Made by a program: the position numbers and the translations under genes. This document shows, piece after piece, positions 24,689-31,744 of a stretch of DNA of 48,067 bases. Position 1 is the stretch's first letter; every line of letters begins with the position of its first letter. The notes beneath the pieces are model-generated. The model was not told the origin of the DNA and made no database searches. It worked only from the letters and a program-made list of their open reading frames with translations. Origin of the DNA: Thermoplasmata archaeon (GTDB lineage Archaea > Thermoplasmatota > DTKX01 > JAHFTX01); assembly GCA_023265395.1 (NCBI GenBank), contig JAHFTX010000011.1, forward strand, positions 1-48,067, read 5' to 3'.

Positions 24689-24747
24689 GCGCCCTCCATC
24701 GGCTCGTCCTTCCGCGTCGGCGCTGCTGCCGTGGAGGGGGGAAGGAC

Positions 24748-25869
24748 ATGGTCTCATACCGCAGCCGCAAGGCGGCCAAGCGCAAGGGCGCCGGTGGCAG
24801 CCATGGCGACGCAACCGACGAGCGTGCCACGCTGCCCCGACGCAGTGGCATCGGACCCTTTGAGCCTGCCGACTCCGAATGCATCCAATGGATCGAGGTC
24901 GATGACCTGACCACCGACCCGAGCAACCCCCGGCGCTCCACCGACGACGAGGAACTGCTGCGTCTTGCGCGCAGCATGGTCCGCTACGGCACGGTGGTGC
25001 CCTTGGAGGTCGACGAGGCGCGCCGCGTCGTCTTGGGGGAGCGGCGCCTGCAGGCGGCGCGCCGTGCGGGGATCGAGAGGGTCCCCTGCCTGGTGCGCAA
25101 GGTCCCCAAGGGACAGCAGCGGATCGAGCGGCAGCTGGTCGTTGCCCAGCAGACGGCCGCCCTGCCGGCCCTGGAGAAGGCCAAGGCCTGGTCGACCCTC
25201 AAATCCACCTACGGCCTCCAAGCGGCAGCCGACCTCGTCGGGGTGACCCCCGAGCACTTCGGCCGCACCGTCCAGATGGTCGAGCTGCCCGCCGAGACCC
25301 GCCGCCTGGTGGACGAAGGCCTCGTCTCGGGGCGCAGCGCGCGCGTGCTCGCCTCCGTCGAGGAGCCCGACCTCCAGCGTGCGCTGACGCGCAAGGTCAC
25401 CGCCGAAGCCTTGACCACCCGACAGGTCGAGCGGCTCGTCCCTTCGGCGCGTCGCGCCAGCGAGCCGGTGCGCAGCGAGCTGGTCAAGGTCCACTCGGTG
25501 CTCACGCCCGAGATGGCCGACGTCCTCGCCTCTGTCGAAGACCAAGACCTGCAGAAGGAGCTCGTCGACGTCGTGCGGCTCGAGAAGCTGGGGGTCGACG
25601 AACTCCAAGCGCGGGTGACGATGGCGCTGCAGACCGGGGTAGTCCCCCGAAAGGACGGCACGATCACTCCCGATGCCACCTGGGCGCCCCGCTACATCGA
25701 GGGGGTGGCGACGACGTTGCGCATGCTCGACAGCTACCTCGACCCCGACAAGGCACTGCAGCTGAGCGACGCGCACCGCCGGACGCTAGCGGCACTGGTC
25801 GACCAGTGGATCGAGGCGCGGCTCGACCCCTACCTCGAGGCGCTGCACCCGCCCAAGCAACGTCGCTGA
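24748..25869 (+). CDS. ParB/Srx-fold DNA-binding protein
   Basis: A 373-residue protein. A basic N-terminus (VSYRSRKAAKRKG) precedes the ParB/Srx N-terminal domain (48-125) with NPRRSTDDEELLRLARSM and the box-II-like GERRLQAARRAGIERVPCLV, which in ParB binds CTP. A helix-turn-helix region follows (145-185, GLQAAADLVGVTPEHFGRTV), then helical repeats with two similar segments (LASVEEPDLQRALTRKVTAE and LASVEDQDLQKELVDVVRLE). ParB proteins load on parS sites and aid chromosome or plasmid segregation; archaeal homologues may instead be transcription factors. No ParA gene and no obvious parS repeat are nearby. ATG 24748 has GGAGG at 8-10 bases. Confidence 0.85.
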   Translation: MVSYRSRKAAKRKGAGGSHGDATDERATLPRRSGIGPFEPADSECIQWIEVDDLTTDPSNPRRSTDDEELLRLARSMVRYGTVVPLEVDEARRVVLGERRLQAARRAGIERVPCLVRKVPKGQQRIERQLVVAQQTAALPALEKAKAWSTLKSTYGLQAAADLVGVTPEHFGRTVQMVELPAETRRLVDEGLVSGRSARVLASVEEPDLQRALTRKVTAEALTTRQVERLVPSARRASEPVRSELVKVHSVLTPEMADVLASVEDQDLQKELVDVVRLEKLGVDELQARVTMALQTGVVPRKDGTITPDATWAPRYIEGVATTLRMLDSYLDPDKALQLSDAHRRTLAALVDQWIEARLDPYLEALHPPKQRR

Positions 25870-25887
25870 AGGTCGACGAGCGGGCGC

Positions 25888-26613
25888 TCAGTCGACGACC
25901 AGCTCGAAGCGGCCATCGACCAGCAGCAGCGGGTGGTAGTCCATGTCGTGGGCGGTCTGCCGCATCTTGACGACGCCCAGGTAGCGGCGCAGGGCGGTGT
26001 GGTTGCCCCGCTCCTCCTCGCGCACCCGCAGGTGGATGATGCCGTCGCTGAGGAACTCCTCGATCCCAAAGTGGCCGAAGCGCTCGCTGCCGCGGGGCGA
26101 TTCGCTGATGAGGAAGGTCGTGACGTTGAGGGCACGCAGCCCATGGAGGAAGTGGAACAGCTGGGCCCGGGGGTTGTCGAGGGCCGCCAAGGCGTAGAGC
26201 GCGTCGAGGCTGTCGATGGCCAGCAGGTCGCACTCCGACTGCGCCACGTAGCGCTGCGTCAGGGCGAGGAAGGTCTCCAACCAGGGCTGGTCGTCGACCT
26301 CGGCGACCTGGGTGCGGAACTCGGTCAGGTCGACGAGGTTGAGCCCGGCGGGCAGCTGCTGGCCCAACCCCAAGCGGGCCATCTGGGCGAGCATCTGCTC
26401 CTGGCTCTGCTCGAAGGAGACGAACATCGCCTTGCGGCCGGTGGTGCACACCTGGTGGTGGAGGATCCGGTAGACGAGGGAGCTCTTGAGGGAGCCTGCG
26501 GTCCCCGCCACCAACACCATCGAACCGACGGGGATGCCCCCTTCGAGTCGTTCGTCGAGTCCCACCACGGTGGTGGGCATCCGCTGCGCTGCCGCTGCAC
26601 CTGAAGACTGCAC
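25888..26613 (-). CDS. KaiC-like RecA-superfamily ATPase
   Basis: A 241-residue single KaiC domain. Walker A is GTAGSLKSS (37-45), in which the third Gly of the classical motif is Leu; archaeal KaiC/GvpD-like proteins show similar variants. Walker B is LLAIDSLDAL (130-139). The core also has KAMFVSFEQSQEQML, typical of the family, and a loop ISESPRGSERFGHFGIEEFL. Such proteins act as ATP-driven regulators in signalling, often together with response regulators. GTG 26613 is chosen because GGGGGAG lies 6 bases before it; a longer frame to 26673 would run through the TATA-like box at 26647-26655. It is divergent from the dephospho-CoA kinase gene and converges with the ParB-like gene. Confidence 0.85.
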   Translation of the reverse strand: MQSSGAAAAQRMPTTVVGLDERLEGGIPVGSMVLVAGTAGSLKSSLVYRILHHQVCTTGRKAMFVSFEQSQEQMLAQMARLGLGQQLPAGLNLVDLTEFRTQVAEVDDQPWLETFLALTQRYVAQSECDLLAIDSLDALYALAALDNPRAQLFHFLHGLRALNVTTFLISESPRGSERFGHFGIEEFLSDGIIHLRVREEERGNHTALRRYLGVVKMRQTAHDMDYHPLLLVDGRFELVVD

Positions 26614-26646
26614 GTCGTCTCCCCCGCGCGCCCAACATGCAGCGGT

Positions 26647-26655
26647 CTGATAAGC
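26647..26655 (-). promoter_or_regulatory. TATA-like box of the KaiC-like gene
   Basis: The minus strand reads GCTTATCAG, 35-40 bases before GTG 26613, leaving a leader of about 14 bases that carries the ribosome site. Confidence 0.4.
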
Positions 26656-26700
26656 CTTGGCGCCGCGCGGCACCGCGATGGTTGGCGCCCTGCCGCAGCG

Positions 26701-26708
26701 TTATATAG
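26701..26708 (+). promoter_or_regulatory. TATA box of the dephospho-CoA kinase/S27ae operon
   Basis: TTATATAG stands 40 bases before ATG 26745. It is a near-consensus archaeal box and the strongest promoter signal of the region, suited to a ribosomal protein operon. Confidence 0.65.
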
Positions 26709-26744
26709 CCGCGTCCGTGTGGGAGCGCCTGGTGGCCTCCGCAG

Positions 26745-27272
26745 ATGGGACGGGACCCCTCCATCACCGCGTGGGAGCTGCCCCAGGGGTTGCGCGATGA
26801 GTTGCGCACCCCGCTGGGGACGCTCCTGCAGCAGGACCAGCTGCGTGCGGTGCTGCAGGGGCACCCCATCGTCTGCGTCGGCGACATCACCACCCTGACC
26901 GTCCACCGGCTGGGGCTCGCACCGCGCCTGGCCGTGGTCGACTTCCGCACCAAGCGGGAGGACCGCCACGACCTGCGCGAGGAGCTGCGCACGGTGGGCA
27001 CCAAGGTGCTGCATGTCGCCTCGCCGGCGGGGCGCATCACCGCGCAGCTGTGGGAGGCGATCGTCGTGGCGCTGCACTCCAAGGAGGGCGTGCGCATCGA
27101 GGTCGACGGTGAGGAGGACCTCGCCACACTGCCGGTGCTACTCGAGGCACCAGCGGGGACGAAGGTGGTCTATGGCATGCCCAACAAAGGGGTCGTCGTC
27201 GTCACGGTCGACGCGGCCTCCGTGGCACGCGCGCGCCACCTGATCGACCAGTTCGTGACCGTACGCGCGTAG
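26745..27272 (+). CDS. GTP-dependent dephospho-CoA kinase (DUF359)
   Basis: A 175-residue archaeal enzyme that phosphorylates dephospho-CoA with GTP, the last step of CoA synthesis. Family signatures are visible: GHPIVCVGDITTLTV (39-53), VVDFRTKREDRHDL (64-77), VASPAGRITAQLWEAI (91-106), IEVDGEEDLATLPVLLEAP (118-136) and TKVVYGMPNKGVVVVTV (139-155). The order and length match DUF359. It has a strong TATA box and is followed 18 bases later by S27ae, an arrangement common in archaea. Usually S24e and Spt4 accompany this pair, but here they are absent. Another CoA step, phosphopantoate ligase, is encoded near 33 kb. Confidence 0.9.
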   Translation: MGRDPSITAWELPQGLRDELRTPLGTLLQQDQLRAVLQGHPIVCVGDITTLTVHRLGLAPRLAVVDFRTKREDRHDLREELRTVGTKVLHVASPAGRITAQLWEAIVVALHSKEGVRIEVDGEEDLATLPVLLEAPAGTKVVYGMPNKGVVVVTVDAASVARARHLIDQFVTVRA

Positions 27273-27290
27273 GCGCAGGGTTGACCGACC

Positions 27291-27524
27291 ATGGGAGAGA
27301 AAAGCAAAGGACCGTTCTACACGGTCAAGGGAGACACCATCGAACGAACGCGACGCCATTGCCCACAGTGCGGGCCGGGCGTGTGGCTGGCCCGCCACAA
27401 GGACCGTCAGGCCTGTGGCAAGTGCGGCTACACGGAGAAGGGCGCTGCCGGAGCGGCCCCCGAGGCTGGCAAGCCCAAGGGCAAGCCCGGCAAGGGCAAG
27501 GACAAAGCCAAGGGCGGCGCCTGA
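27291..27524 (+). CDS. 30S ribosomal protein S27ae
   Basis: A 77-residue protein of the small ribosomal subunit with a zinc ribbon: C24, C27, C42 and C45 in [10 protein letters not shown] and [10 protein letters not shown]. The core matches archaeal S27ae, which is related to the C-terminal part of eukaryotic ubiquitin-S27a. A Gly/Lys/Pro-rich tail of about 25 residues ([18 protein letters not shown]) extends beyond the usual end and is basic, as if for rRNA contact. It is co-transcribed with the dephospho-CoA kinase gene. S24e, the usual neighbour, is not encoded in the window. Confidence 0.93.
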   Translation: MGEKSKGPFYTVKGDTIERTRRHCPQCGPGVWLARHKDRQACGKCGYTEKGAAGAAPEAGKPKGKPGKGKDKAKGGA

Positions 27525-27530
27525 CCAAGG

Positions 27531-27548
27531 GGCGGGGGCGACCCCGCC
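27531..27548 (+). terminator. Perfect GNRA-loop hairpin between S27ae and tRNA-Arg
   Basis: GGCGGGG pairs perfectly with CCCCGCC across the tetraloop GCGA. It lies 6 bases after the S27ae stop and 8 bases before the tRNA. No T run follows, so it may be a processing or mRNA-stabilising element rather than a terminator. Confidence 0.45.
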
Positions 27549-27556
27549 TCCCTCAT

Positions 27557-27629
27557 GGACCGGTAGTGTAGCTTGGAAGCACGAGGGCCTCCGGAGCCTT
27601 CAACCGGGGTTCGAATCCCCGCCGGTCCG
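27557..27629 (+). tRNA. tRNA-Arg(CCG)
   Basis: A complete 73-base cloverleaf. The acceptor GGACCGG pairs with CCGGTCC, with discriminator G. The D arm is GTGT/GCAC, with G18-G19 and A20 (an arginine identity base). The anticodon arm AGGGC/GCCTT has loop CTCCGGA, giving anticodon CCG, which reads CGG codons. The T arm CGGGG/CCCCG has loop TTCGAAT. No intron and no encoded CCA. It follows S27ae and stands at the left edge of the accessory island. Confidence 0.9.
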
Positions 27630-27854
27630 CTTGGAAGAAACTATCAGAACGCAGGCACGACCCTACGGTTGCGAGCAGATCGCTCTCACCATCCGCATCA
27701 GGCGCGGGCGCCTTCGGCCAAGGAGCGAATCACCCCGATGGCGCCGATAATCCTTCGGATCATGCATGGTCCACTACGCGTTCGTCCTGCTCGGATGCGT
27801 CGCGTCCACAACCCTTGGCGTTCACCCGTTCGCTGCGACCGTGCGGTTCCTCGT

Positions 27855-29234
27855 TCATGCGGTCCGGCTCGAACGGCGCGTCTTGCCGTCAGCACCCTTG
27901 CTAGGCAGCGTCCCGTCCGACAGGAGCCAAGACCACAATGGGACGAGTTGTATCCGGTCGTCCCCGATGCGACCTTCCCGATTCCGCGTAAGAATGGTCG
28001 CCTCGGCAACCCCCCCGCGGCCGGTCCCGAGCGTTGCGAGGATCTCATCCATCCCTTCGGCCTCCCGCTGCGGAATGATCCGTTCCCCGGGGTCGCCGTA
28101 CCAGACATTGAACGCCAGATACCGCCCGTCCTGCCGCCGAACGACGAAATCCACCTCTCGCTTTCCCTTCCAGTACGAGACGAACCGGAACCTCCGGGCG
28201 AGTTCGTTCGCCACGAGGTTCTCCGCCAGGCTCCCCCGGTCCTGACCGCTCCGTTGCACAACGCGGTTCCGCAGTCCGGTGTCCACTGCGTAGACCTTCC
28301 GCGGGTACCGCTCCTCAAGCCCGCTCCGGCTCGAGCGGGTGAACATCGGGACCGTCCGGACAAGGTAGCATTCTTCGAGGTAGCCTAGGTACGTCCGGAT
28401 GGATTCCGGCGAGACGCCCGTTGCCCGGGCAAGCTTCCGCAGGCTGAGAAGACTCCCGATGGTCGTCAGAAGGTGGACAGCAAGTGCCGTGATCCGCGCA
28501 GCGTCGGCATGCGTCCTCCGGATGATATCGCGATAGAGGATATCGTGGAAATAGCCATCGAGCGTCGTGCGGTGGTGCGTCGCGTCCTCCAGCACCACAC
28601 CAGGGAATCCCCCGACCTCGAGGTACGAGTCGAGATGGTGGATCAGGGCATCGGTGCGCTCGGGCGACACCGGAGCACGCGGGCGGATGTTCGCTGTGAC
28701 GGGCTCCTCGCGCCGAAACTCCAGGTACTCCCGGAAACGCAGAGGCGCGATCTCGAACGCGAGGTTTCTTCCCACCAGGAGCGAAGCCCGCTCGCCCCGC
28801 AGGAGCGTCGAGCTCGAACCGGTCGCGACCACCTTCACCGGCTTCCGCTGCTCGTATTCCCTGAGCACCCATCGCTCCCACTCCGCCTTCGCCTGGACTT
28901 CGTCGAGGAACAGGTAGATGCGTCCCTTCGGATTCATGGACTGGCGAAACGTCGACAGAATCTCGTCGAGCGATGGGGCAAGGAGCGCGGAGTCCTCCAT
29001 GTTCGCATAGAGAATCTGCTTTGTCGGCACTCCCTCCCTGATCAGACGCCCGACGAGCTGGTACATTGCCGTCGTCTTGCCGGACCTGCGGACGCCCGCA
29101 AGGAGCGTGACCGCCCGGCTTTCCAGGGAGTCAATGAGATCCGCACCGAGACGCCTGGGCACTCCCTCGATCGCCGGGGGAACCTTGCCGCTGTCCCACC
29201 AGGGATTCCACTCGCTGAGGGCGCGGAACAGCAC
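27855..29234 (-). CDS. AAA ATPase with DUF4143 domain (second copy of the family)
   Basis: A 459-residue protein. It begins LFRALSEWNPWW, the usual N-terminus of the family. The AAA_14 domain has Walker A GVRRSGKTTAMYQL, Walker B IYLFLDEVQAKAEW and sensor VVATGSSSTLLRG. The DUF4143 part contains YLEVGGFPGV, then a helix-turn-helix-like LSLRKLARATGVSPESIRTY, and the nuclease-like FVSYWKGKREVDFVVRRQDG. GTG 29234 is chosen as a leaderless start because TTTATAAAG is centred 26 bases upstream. The frame continues to 29444, but that part overlaps the promoter and a dyad repeat. The gene ends the island at its tRNA-proximal side. Confidence 0.85.
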   Translation of the reverse strand: MLFRALSEWNPWWDSGKVPPAIEGVPRRLGADLIDSLESRAVTLLAGVRRSGKTTAMYQLVGRLIREGVPTKQILYANMEDSALLAPSLDEILSTFRQSMNPKGRIYLFLDEVQAKAEWERWVLREYEQRKPVKVVATGSSSTLLRGERASLLVGRNLAFEIAPLRFREYLEFRREEPVTANIRPRAPVSPERTDALIHHLDSYLEVGGFPGVVLEDATHHRTTLDGYFHDILYRDIIRRTHADAARITALAVHLLTTIGSLLSLRKLARATGVSPESIRTYLGYLEECYLVRTVPMFTRSSRSGLEERYPRKVYAVDTGLRNRVVQRSGQDRGSLAENLVANELARRFRFVSYWKGKREVDFVVRRQDGRYLAFNVWYGDPGERIIPQREAEGMDEILATLGTGRGGVAEATILTRNREGRIGDDRIQLVPLWSWLLSDGTLPSKGADGKTRRSSRTA

Positions 29235-29255
29235 GGGTTTCTGAGGCGCATGCTC

Positions 29256-29264
29256 CTTTATAAA
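29256..29264 (-). promoter_or_regulatory. TATA box of the second AAA/DUF4143 gene
   Basis: TTTATAAAG on the minus strand, centred 26 bases before GTG 29234, which fixes a leaderless start. Confidence 0.6.
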
Positions 29265-29267
29265 TGT

Positions 29268-29283
29268 GTCTAATATGTTAGAC
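29268..29283. promoter_or_regulatory. Inverted repeat next to the TATA box (putative operator)
   Basis: GTCTAA-TATG-TTAGAC: 6-base arms around 4 bases, located directly upstream of the TATA box in the BRE/TFB region. It would suit repression of the ATPase gene by a dimeric regulator. Confidence 0.5.
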
Positions 29284-29461
29284 GCATTACTCAAATCATG
29301 CTGGATGGTATCAGACATAATTGGGAAGTGGGCCGGAGGGGAAATGGGTCGGACCCCTGCGGGATCTGGTCCTCTGACGGGGGCTCGCGACCAGCCACCC
29401 CCGGATCGTCCTCCGTTGAGGGGCGCGAGCCGAGAATCCCCCACCTGTACGGTCCCACAGT

Positions 29462-30004
29462 CTACTTCTTATTCCTCGCGGTGAGCCACCGCTCTACCAC
29501 ATCCCGATGACCTCGCGCATACTCGCTCTCGGGGAGGCTCCGCGCATCGTGGAACTCGAGCGCGTCGTACCAGGGCAGTTGCTCGAGCTTCGAACCGCGT
29601 GAGATCGATGCCTCGTAGAAACACCAGATGTCGTAGTGAAGGCCAAGCTCCGGGAATCGCACCGGGCGATAGAGGTCCGACTCTGGTGGGAACTCGTGGA
29701 GGTGCACGCCCTGCAAGTGGAGGATATCCTTTGCGATCCGCTCCCCCGCATCCCGCGGCTGCTCGCCGAACCTAAGCTGGGACGCCGGGATCGTCCAGCC
29801 CTTCCCGTGGGTCTTGACGCGGTCAGGGTCGAGCCCCGCGAGTTGCTCCCACGCGGGATCGTCTGCGTACTTGCCAAGCAGGAGATCGTCCCCTCTGGTC
29901 ACGAAGAGGAACGCGGAGACGCACATCCCCCCTTTGGGCACCTCGCGGAAACCTGAAGGCGGGGCGTTGGTCGAGAGCCAGAGGAACTTGCGTTGGTCGG
30001 ACAC
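29462..30004 (-). CDS. Nudix-fold-like protein with degenerate Nudix box
   Basis: A 180-residue protein. The region GGMCVSAFLFVTRGDDLLLG, then GKGWTIPASQLRFGEQPRDAGERIAKDILHLQGV, follows the Nudix plan (strand, then G-x5-E box with helix). However, the canonical REx2EE becomes RIAKDI, so the metal-binding glutamates are missing. It may bind rather than cleave nucleotide derivatives. A C-terminal strand-rich part includes YDIWCFYEASI. GTG 30004 fits a leaderless start from a weak TTTTCAA box 25 bases upstream. It stands alone in the accessory island. The fold call is moderate and the lack of catalysis is inferred. Confidence 0.5.
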   Translation of the reverse strand: MSDQRKFLWLSTNAPPSGFREVPKGGMCVSAFLFVTRGDDLLLGKYADDPAWEQLAGLDPDRVKTHGKGWTIPASQLRFGEQPRDAGERIAKDILHLQGVHLHEFPPESDLYRPVRFPELGLHYDIWCFYEASISRGSKLEQLPWYDALEFHDARSLPESEYARGHRDVVERWLTARNKK

Positions 30005-30040
30005 TGGGGGGAAAGTGACGTTGTGGTTGAAAACCCTTCA

Positions 30041-30484
30041 GGCAGTGCCACACCCGTGTGCCTCGGTCTGAGAGGGAACATGCCCGCTTCCGCCACGCCG
30101 CAGGTCAGACCCATCCCACCGCGATGGAACGAAGCACGGCCGAGCTGCAGGCCAGCGCGACGATTCCGAGGGGAGGGTTCCCAATGGTTGGACCCCAGGG
30201 GCGGCTTGCCGTGGAACCACATGCGGGTGAGCGCCTGGATCGATCCCAGCCCTACTAGGAACCGGATGGACGGGGGTGGTAGTGGACTCGTCGGGAATCG
30301 ATTCCACGGCACGGGTCGTTCCATAGCCGCACGAAAGAGGAATTCGACGAGGATTCCTGGCCTCGAGTGTCTCATCCGGCGGAATACGCGTCTCGGCCCG
30401 GTGATCAGTTCGACCCGCCCCATCTTGGCGTCCGACCCTCGGATCTACGCACCGTGGCGGTCGGTGGGCGGCGCGATGCCAAAG
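30041..30484. other. Gene-poor stretch
   Basis: About 510 bases between the Nudix-like gene and the RHH/PIN operon carry no frame with a ribosome site, TATA box or recognisable product. It may be decayed gene remnants. Confidence 0.4.
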
Positions 30485-30486
30485 GC

Positions 30487-30518
30487 GTAATATACATGGC
30501 AAGTCATTACATTGTAAT
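30487..30518 (+). promoter_or_regulatory. Promoter and operator of the RHH/PIN operon
   Basis: GTAATATACATG (30487-30498) is centred 26 bases before ATG 30519, giving a leaderless message. Between box and start lies ATTACATTGTAAT (30506-30518), an inverted repeat with 6-base arms around one base. This is the usual place for autoregulation by a RHH antitoxin. Confidence 0.6.
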
Positions 30519-30839
30519 ATGCCTAACCTGCAGGTTCGCGTGGAGGACGACGAACTAGGGGAATTGGACGGCCTCGCAACCATCCTGCACATCAGCCGGT
30601 CAGAGATGGCCCGCAGCGCACTCCGTGAAGGGGTCCGTCGGCTACGGATGGAGCGGGCCCTCGAGAGATATCTCCACCAGAAGATCTCCATCTCTCGGGC
30701 TGCAGCTGACGCCGGAGTTGCTATCCACGAGATGCATGACCTTGCTTCGGCGCGCGGCATCCCGTACTTTCGTTACTCCCCATCTGAACTGCACAGGGAC
30801 GTCGCTCGTGCTGCAAGGTGGCGGAAGGCCCGGCGATGA
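30519..30839 (+). CDS. RHH/UPF0175-like antitoxin
   Basis: A 106-residue protein. The N-terminus (LQVRVEDDELGELDGLATIL, then ISRSEMARSALREGVRRL) is a ribbon-helix-helix DNA-binding unit. The C-terminus (KISISRAAADAGVAIHEMHD, then ASARGIPYFRYSPSELHRDV) resembles UPF0175, the partner part that contacts PIN toxins. It overlaps the toxin gene by four bases (ATGA), a sign of coupled translation. It is expected to repress its own promoter through the inverted repeat just before the start. Confidence 0.75.
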   Translation: MPNLQVRVEDDELGELDGLATILHISRSEMARSALREGVRRLRMERALERYLHQKISISRAAADAGVAIHEMHDLASARGIPYFRYSPSELHRDVARAARWRKARR

Positions 30840-31324
30840 GGACTTGGGTCGACGCTTCGACCATCATTGGTCTGGATCGCATCGGGAAGATTGGGTTACT
30901 TCGCAAGCTCATCGGAAAAGTCCATGTGACGCCGCAAGTCGCGGCTGAGGTACGAGCGGGTCCCATGTCGACCACGCTCTCCGCCGCCTTCGGCACATGG
31001 ATCATCATCCACCCTGTACAAGGCCGCCTCCAAGACCTCTTCGCAGACGCCCTGGGTCCCGGTGAATCGAGTCTCCTGCGTACTCCCGCGGCCGATCGAT
31101 TAGTCATTGACGACCTCCCCGCGCGTCGCATCGCAGAAGCAGAAGGAAGGGACTTTGTTGGGTTGCTTGGGCTTCTTCGGGACGCCGCCGAATGTGGTAC
31201 CCTTTCAAGGGGGGAGTATCGTTCTATCGTCAAGCGTCTGCTCAACCGGGGTTTCCACATCGCCGGACCACTCCTGGTGGAGATGCTCAGAAACCGAATC
31301 CCCGGGTCCGATGAGGAGGAGTAG
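30836..31324 (+). CDS. PIN-domain (DUF3368-type) toxin
   Basis: A 162-residue probable RNase. Acidic active-site residues of the PIN fold are visible: D6 in WVDASTIIGL, an acidic residue in GPGESSLL, and DD in RLVIDDLPARRIAEAEG. The order matches DUF3368, a PIN subfamily found as toxin of VapBC-like pairs. The C-terminal helix LLNRGFHIAGPLLVEMLR is characteristic. ATG 30836 lies inside the antitoxin stop codon. The target RNA is unknown. Confidence 0.78.
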   Translation: MRTWVDASTIIGLDRIGKIGLLRKLIGKVHVTPQVAAEVRAGPMSTTLSAAFGTWIIIHPVQGRLQDLFADALGPGESSLLRTPAADRLVIDDLPARRIAEAEGRDFVGLLGLLRDAAECGTLSRGEYRSIVKRLLNRGFHIAGPLLVEMLRNRIPGSDEEE

Positions 31325-31407
31325 TCGGAAACGTCCGCCAATGTCCTTCGATGACCGGGCCCTGTGCGGCAATCTCCCCTCTCAACCAGGAATCCGGCAG
31401 GGGGCGG

Positions 31408-31424
31408 AATCGAACACTGGCGGG
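31408..31424 (+). repeat. 17-base repeat shared with 6930-6946
   Basis: AATCGAACACTGGCGGG occurs here and at 6930-6946, both on the plus strand. Here it abuts tRNA fragment copy C. At 6930 it lies inside the small gene that is bracketed by tRNA fragments A and B. This suggests that the two accessory regions share ancestry. Confidence 0.45.
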
Positions 31425-31445
31425 TTCGAATCCCAGTAGGCCCGT
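31425..31445 (+). repeat. tRNA 3'-end fragment, copy C (att-like)
   Basis: TTCGAATCCCAGTAGGC followed by CCGT, the same T-loop-to-discriminator segment as copies A and B but on the plus strand. The upstream bases cannot pair to complete a T stem, so it is not a tRNA gene. It sits between two toxin-antitoxin operons. Confidence 0.6.
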
Positions 31446-31486
31446 CGGGGTTCGAACTCGGCGAAGGCCGGATGCGCGAAAACTCT

Positions 31487-31507
31487 TAGTATTACCGCGG
31501 TATTACC
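31487..31507 (+). promoter_or_regulatory. TATA box and direct-repeat operator of the RHH/RelE operon
   Basis: TTAGTATTAC is centred about 24 bases before ATG 31516. GTATTACC occurs twice, at 31489-31496 and 31500-31507, 11 bases apart (one helical turn), with the palindrome ACCGCGGT between. It is probably the site of autorepression. Confidence 0.55.
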
Positions 31508-31515
31508 CTTCTCCT

Positions 31516-31740
31516 ATGAAGACCATCAGCCTCAAGGTGACTCGCGAGCAAGACCGCTTGATTGCCGAAGCAGTGCGTCGCAGGGGGTTCCCGTCCAAGT
31601 CAGAATTCGTTCGCAGCGCGGTTGCCCGGAGTCTCGCAGAGGAGCTGAGCCTGGAAATCATCGAAGAGATCTTCTTAGCCCGCCAGCAAGTTCGCGAAGG
31701 CAAGACGGTTTCCCTCGACGATCTCCATCGGGACAAGTGA
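31516..31740 (+). CDS. RHH antitoxin (CopG/ParD-like)
   Basis: A 74-residue protein: TISLKVTREQDRLIAEAVRR is the DNA-binding strand and first helix, FPSKSEFVRSAVARSLAEEL the second helix of a ribbon-helix-helix fold, followed by an acidic tail (EEIFLARQQVREGKTVSLDD) of the kind that wraps around RelE/ParE toxins. Leaderless ATG. It is followed four bases later by the toxin gene. Confidence 0.78.
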   Translation: MKTISLKVTREQDRLIAEAVRRRGFPSKSEFVRSAVARSLAEELSLEIIEEIFLARQQVREGKTVSLDDLHRDK

Positions 31741-31744
31741 GCGC

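Noticed and set aside
31446-31475. CGGGGTTCGAA near 31446 as a right-hand att site of the tRNA-Arg at 27557
   Set aside because: Only 11 bases agree with the tRNA-Arg T arm before the sequences drift apart; this is too short and could be chance.
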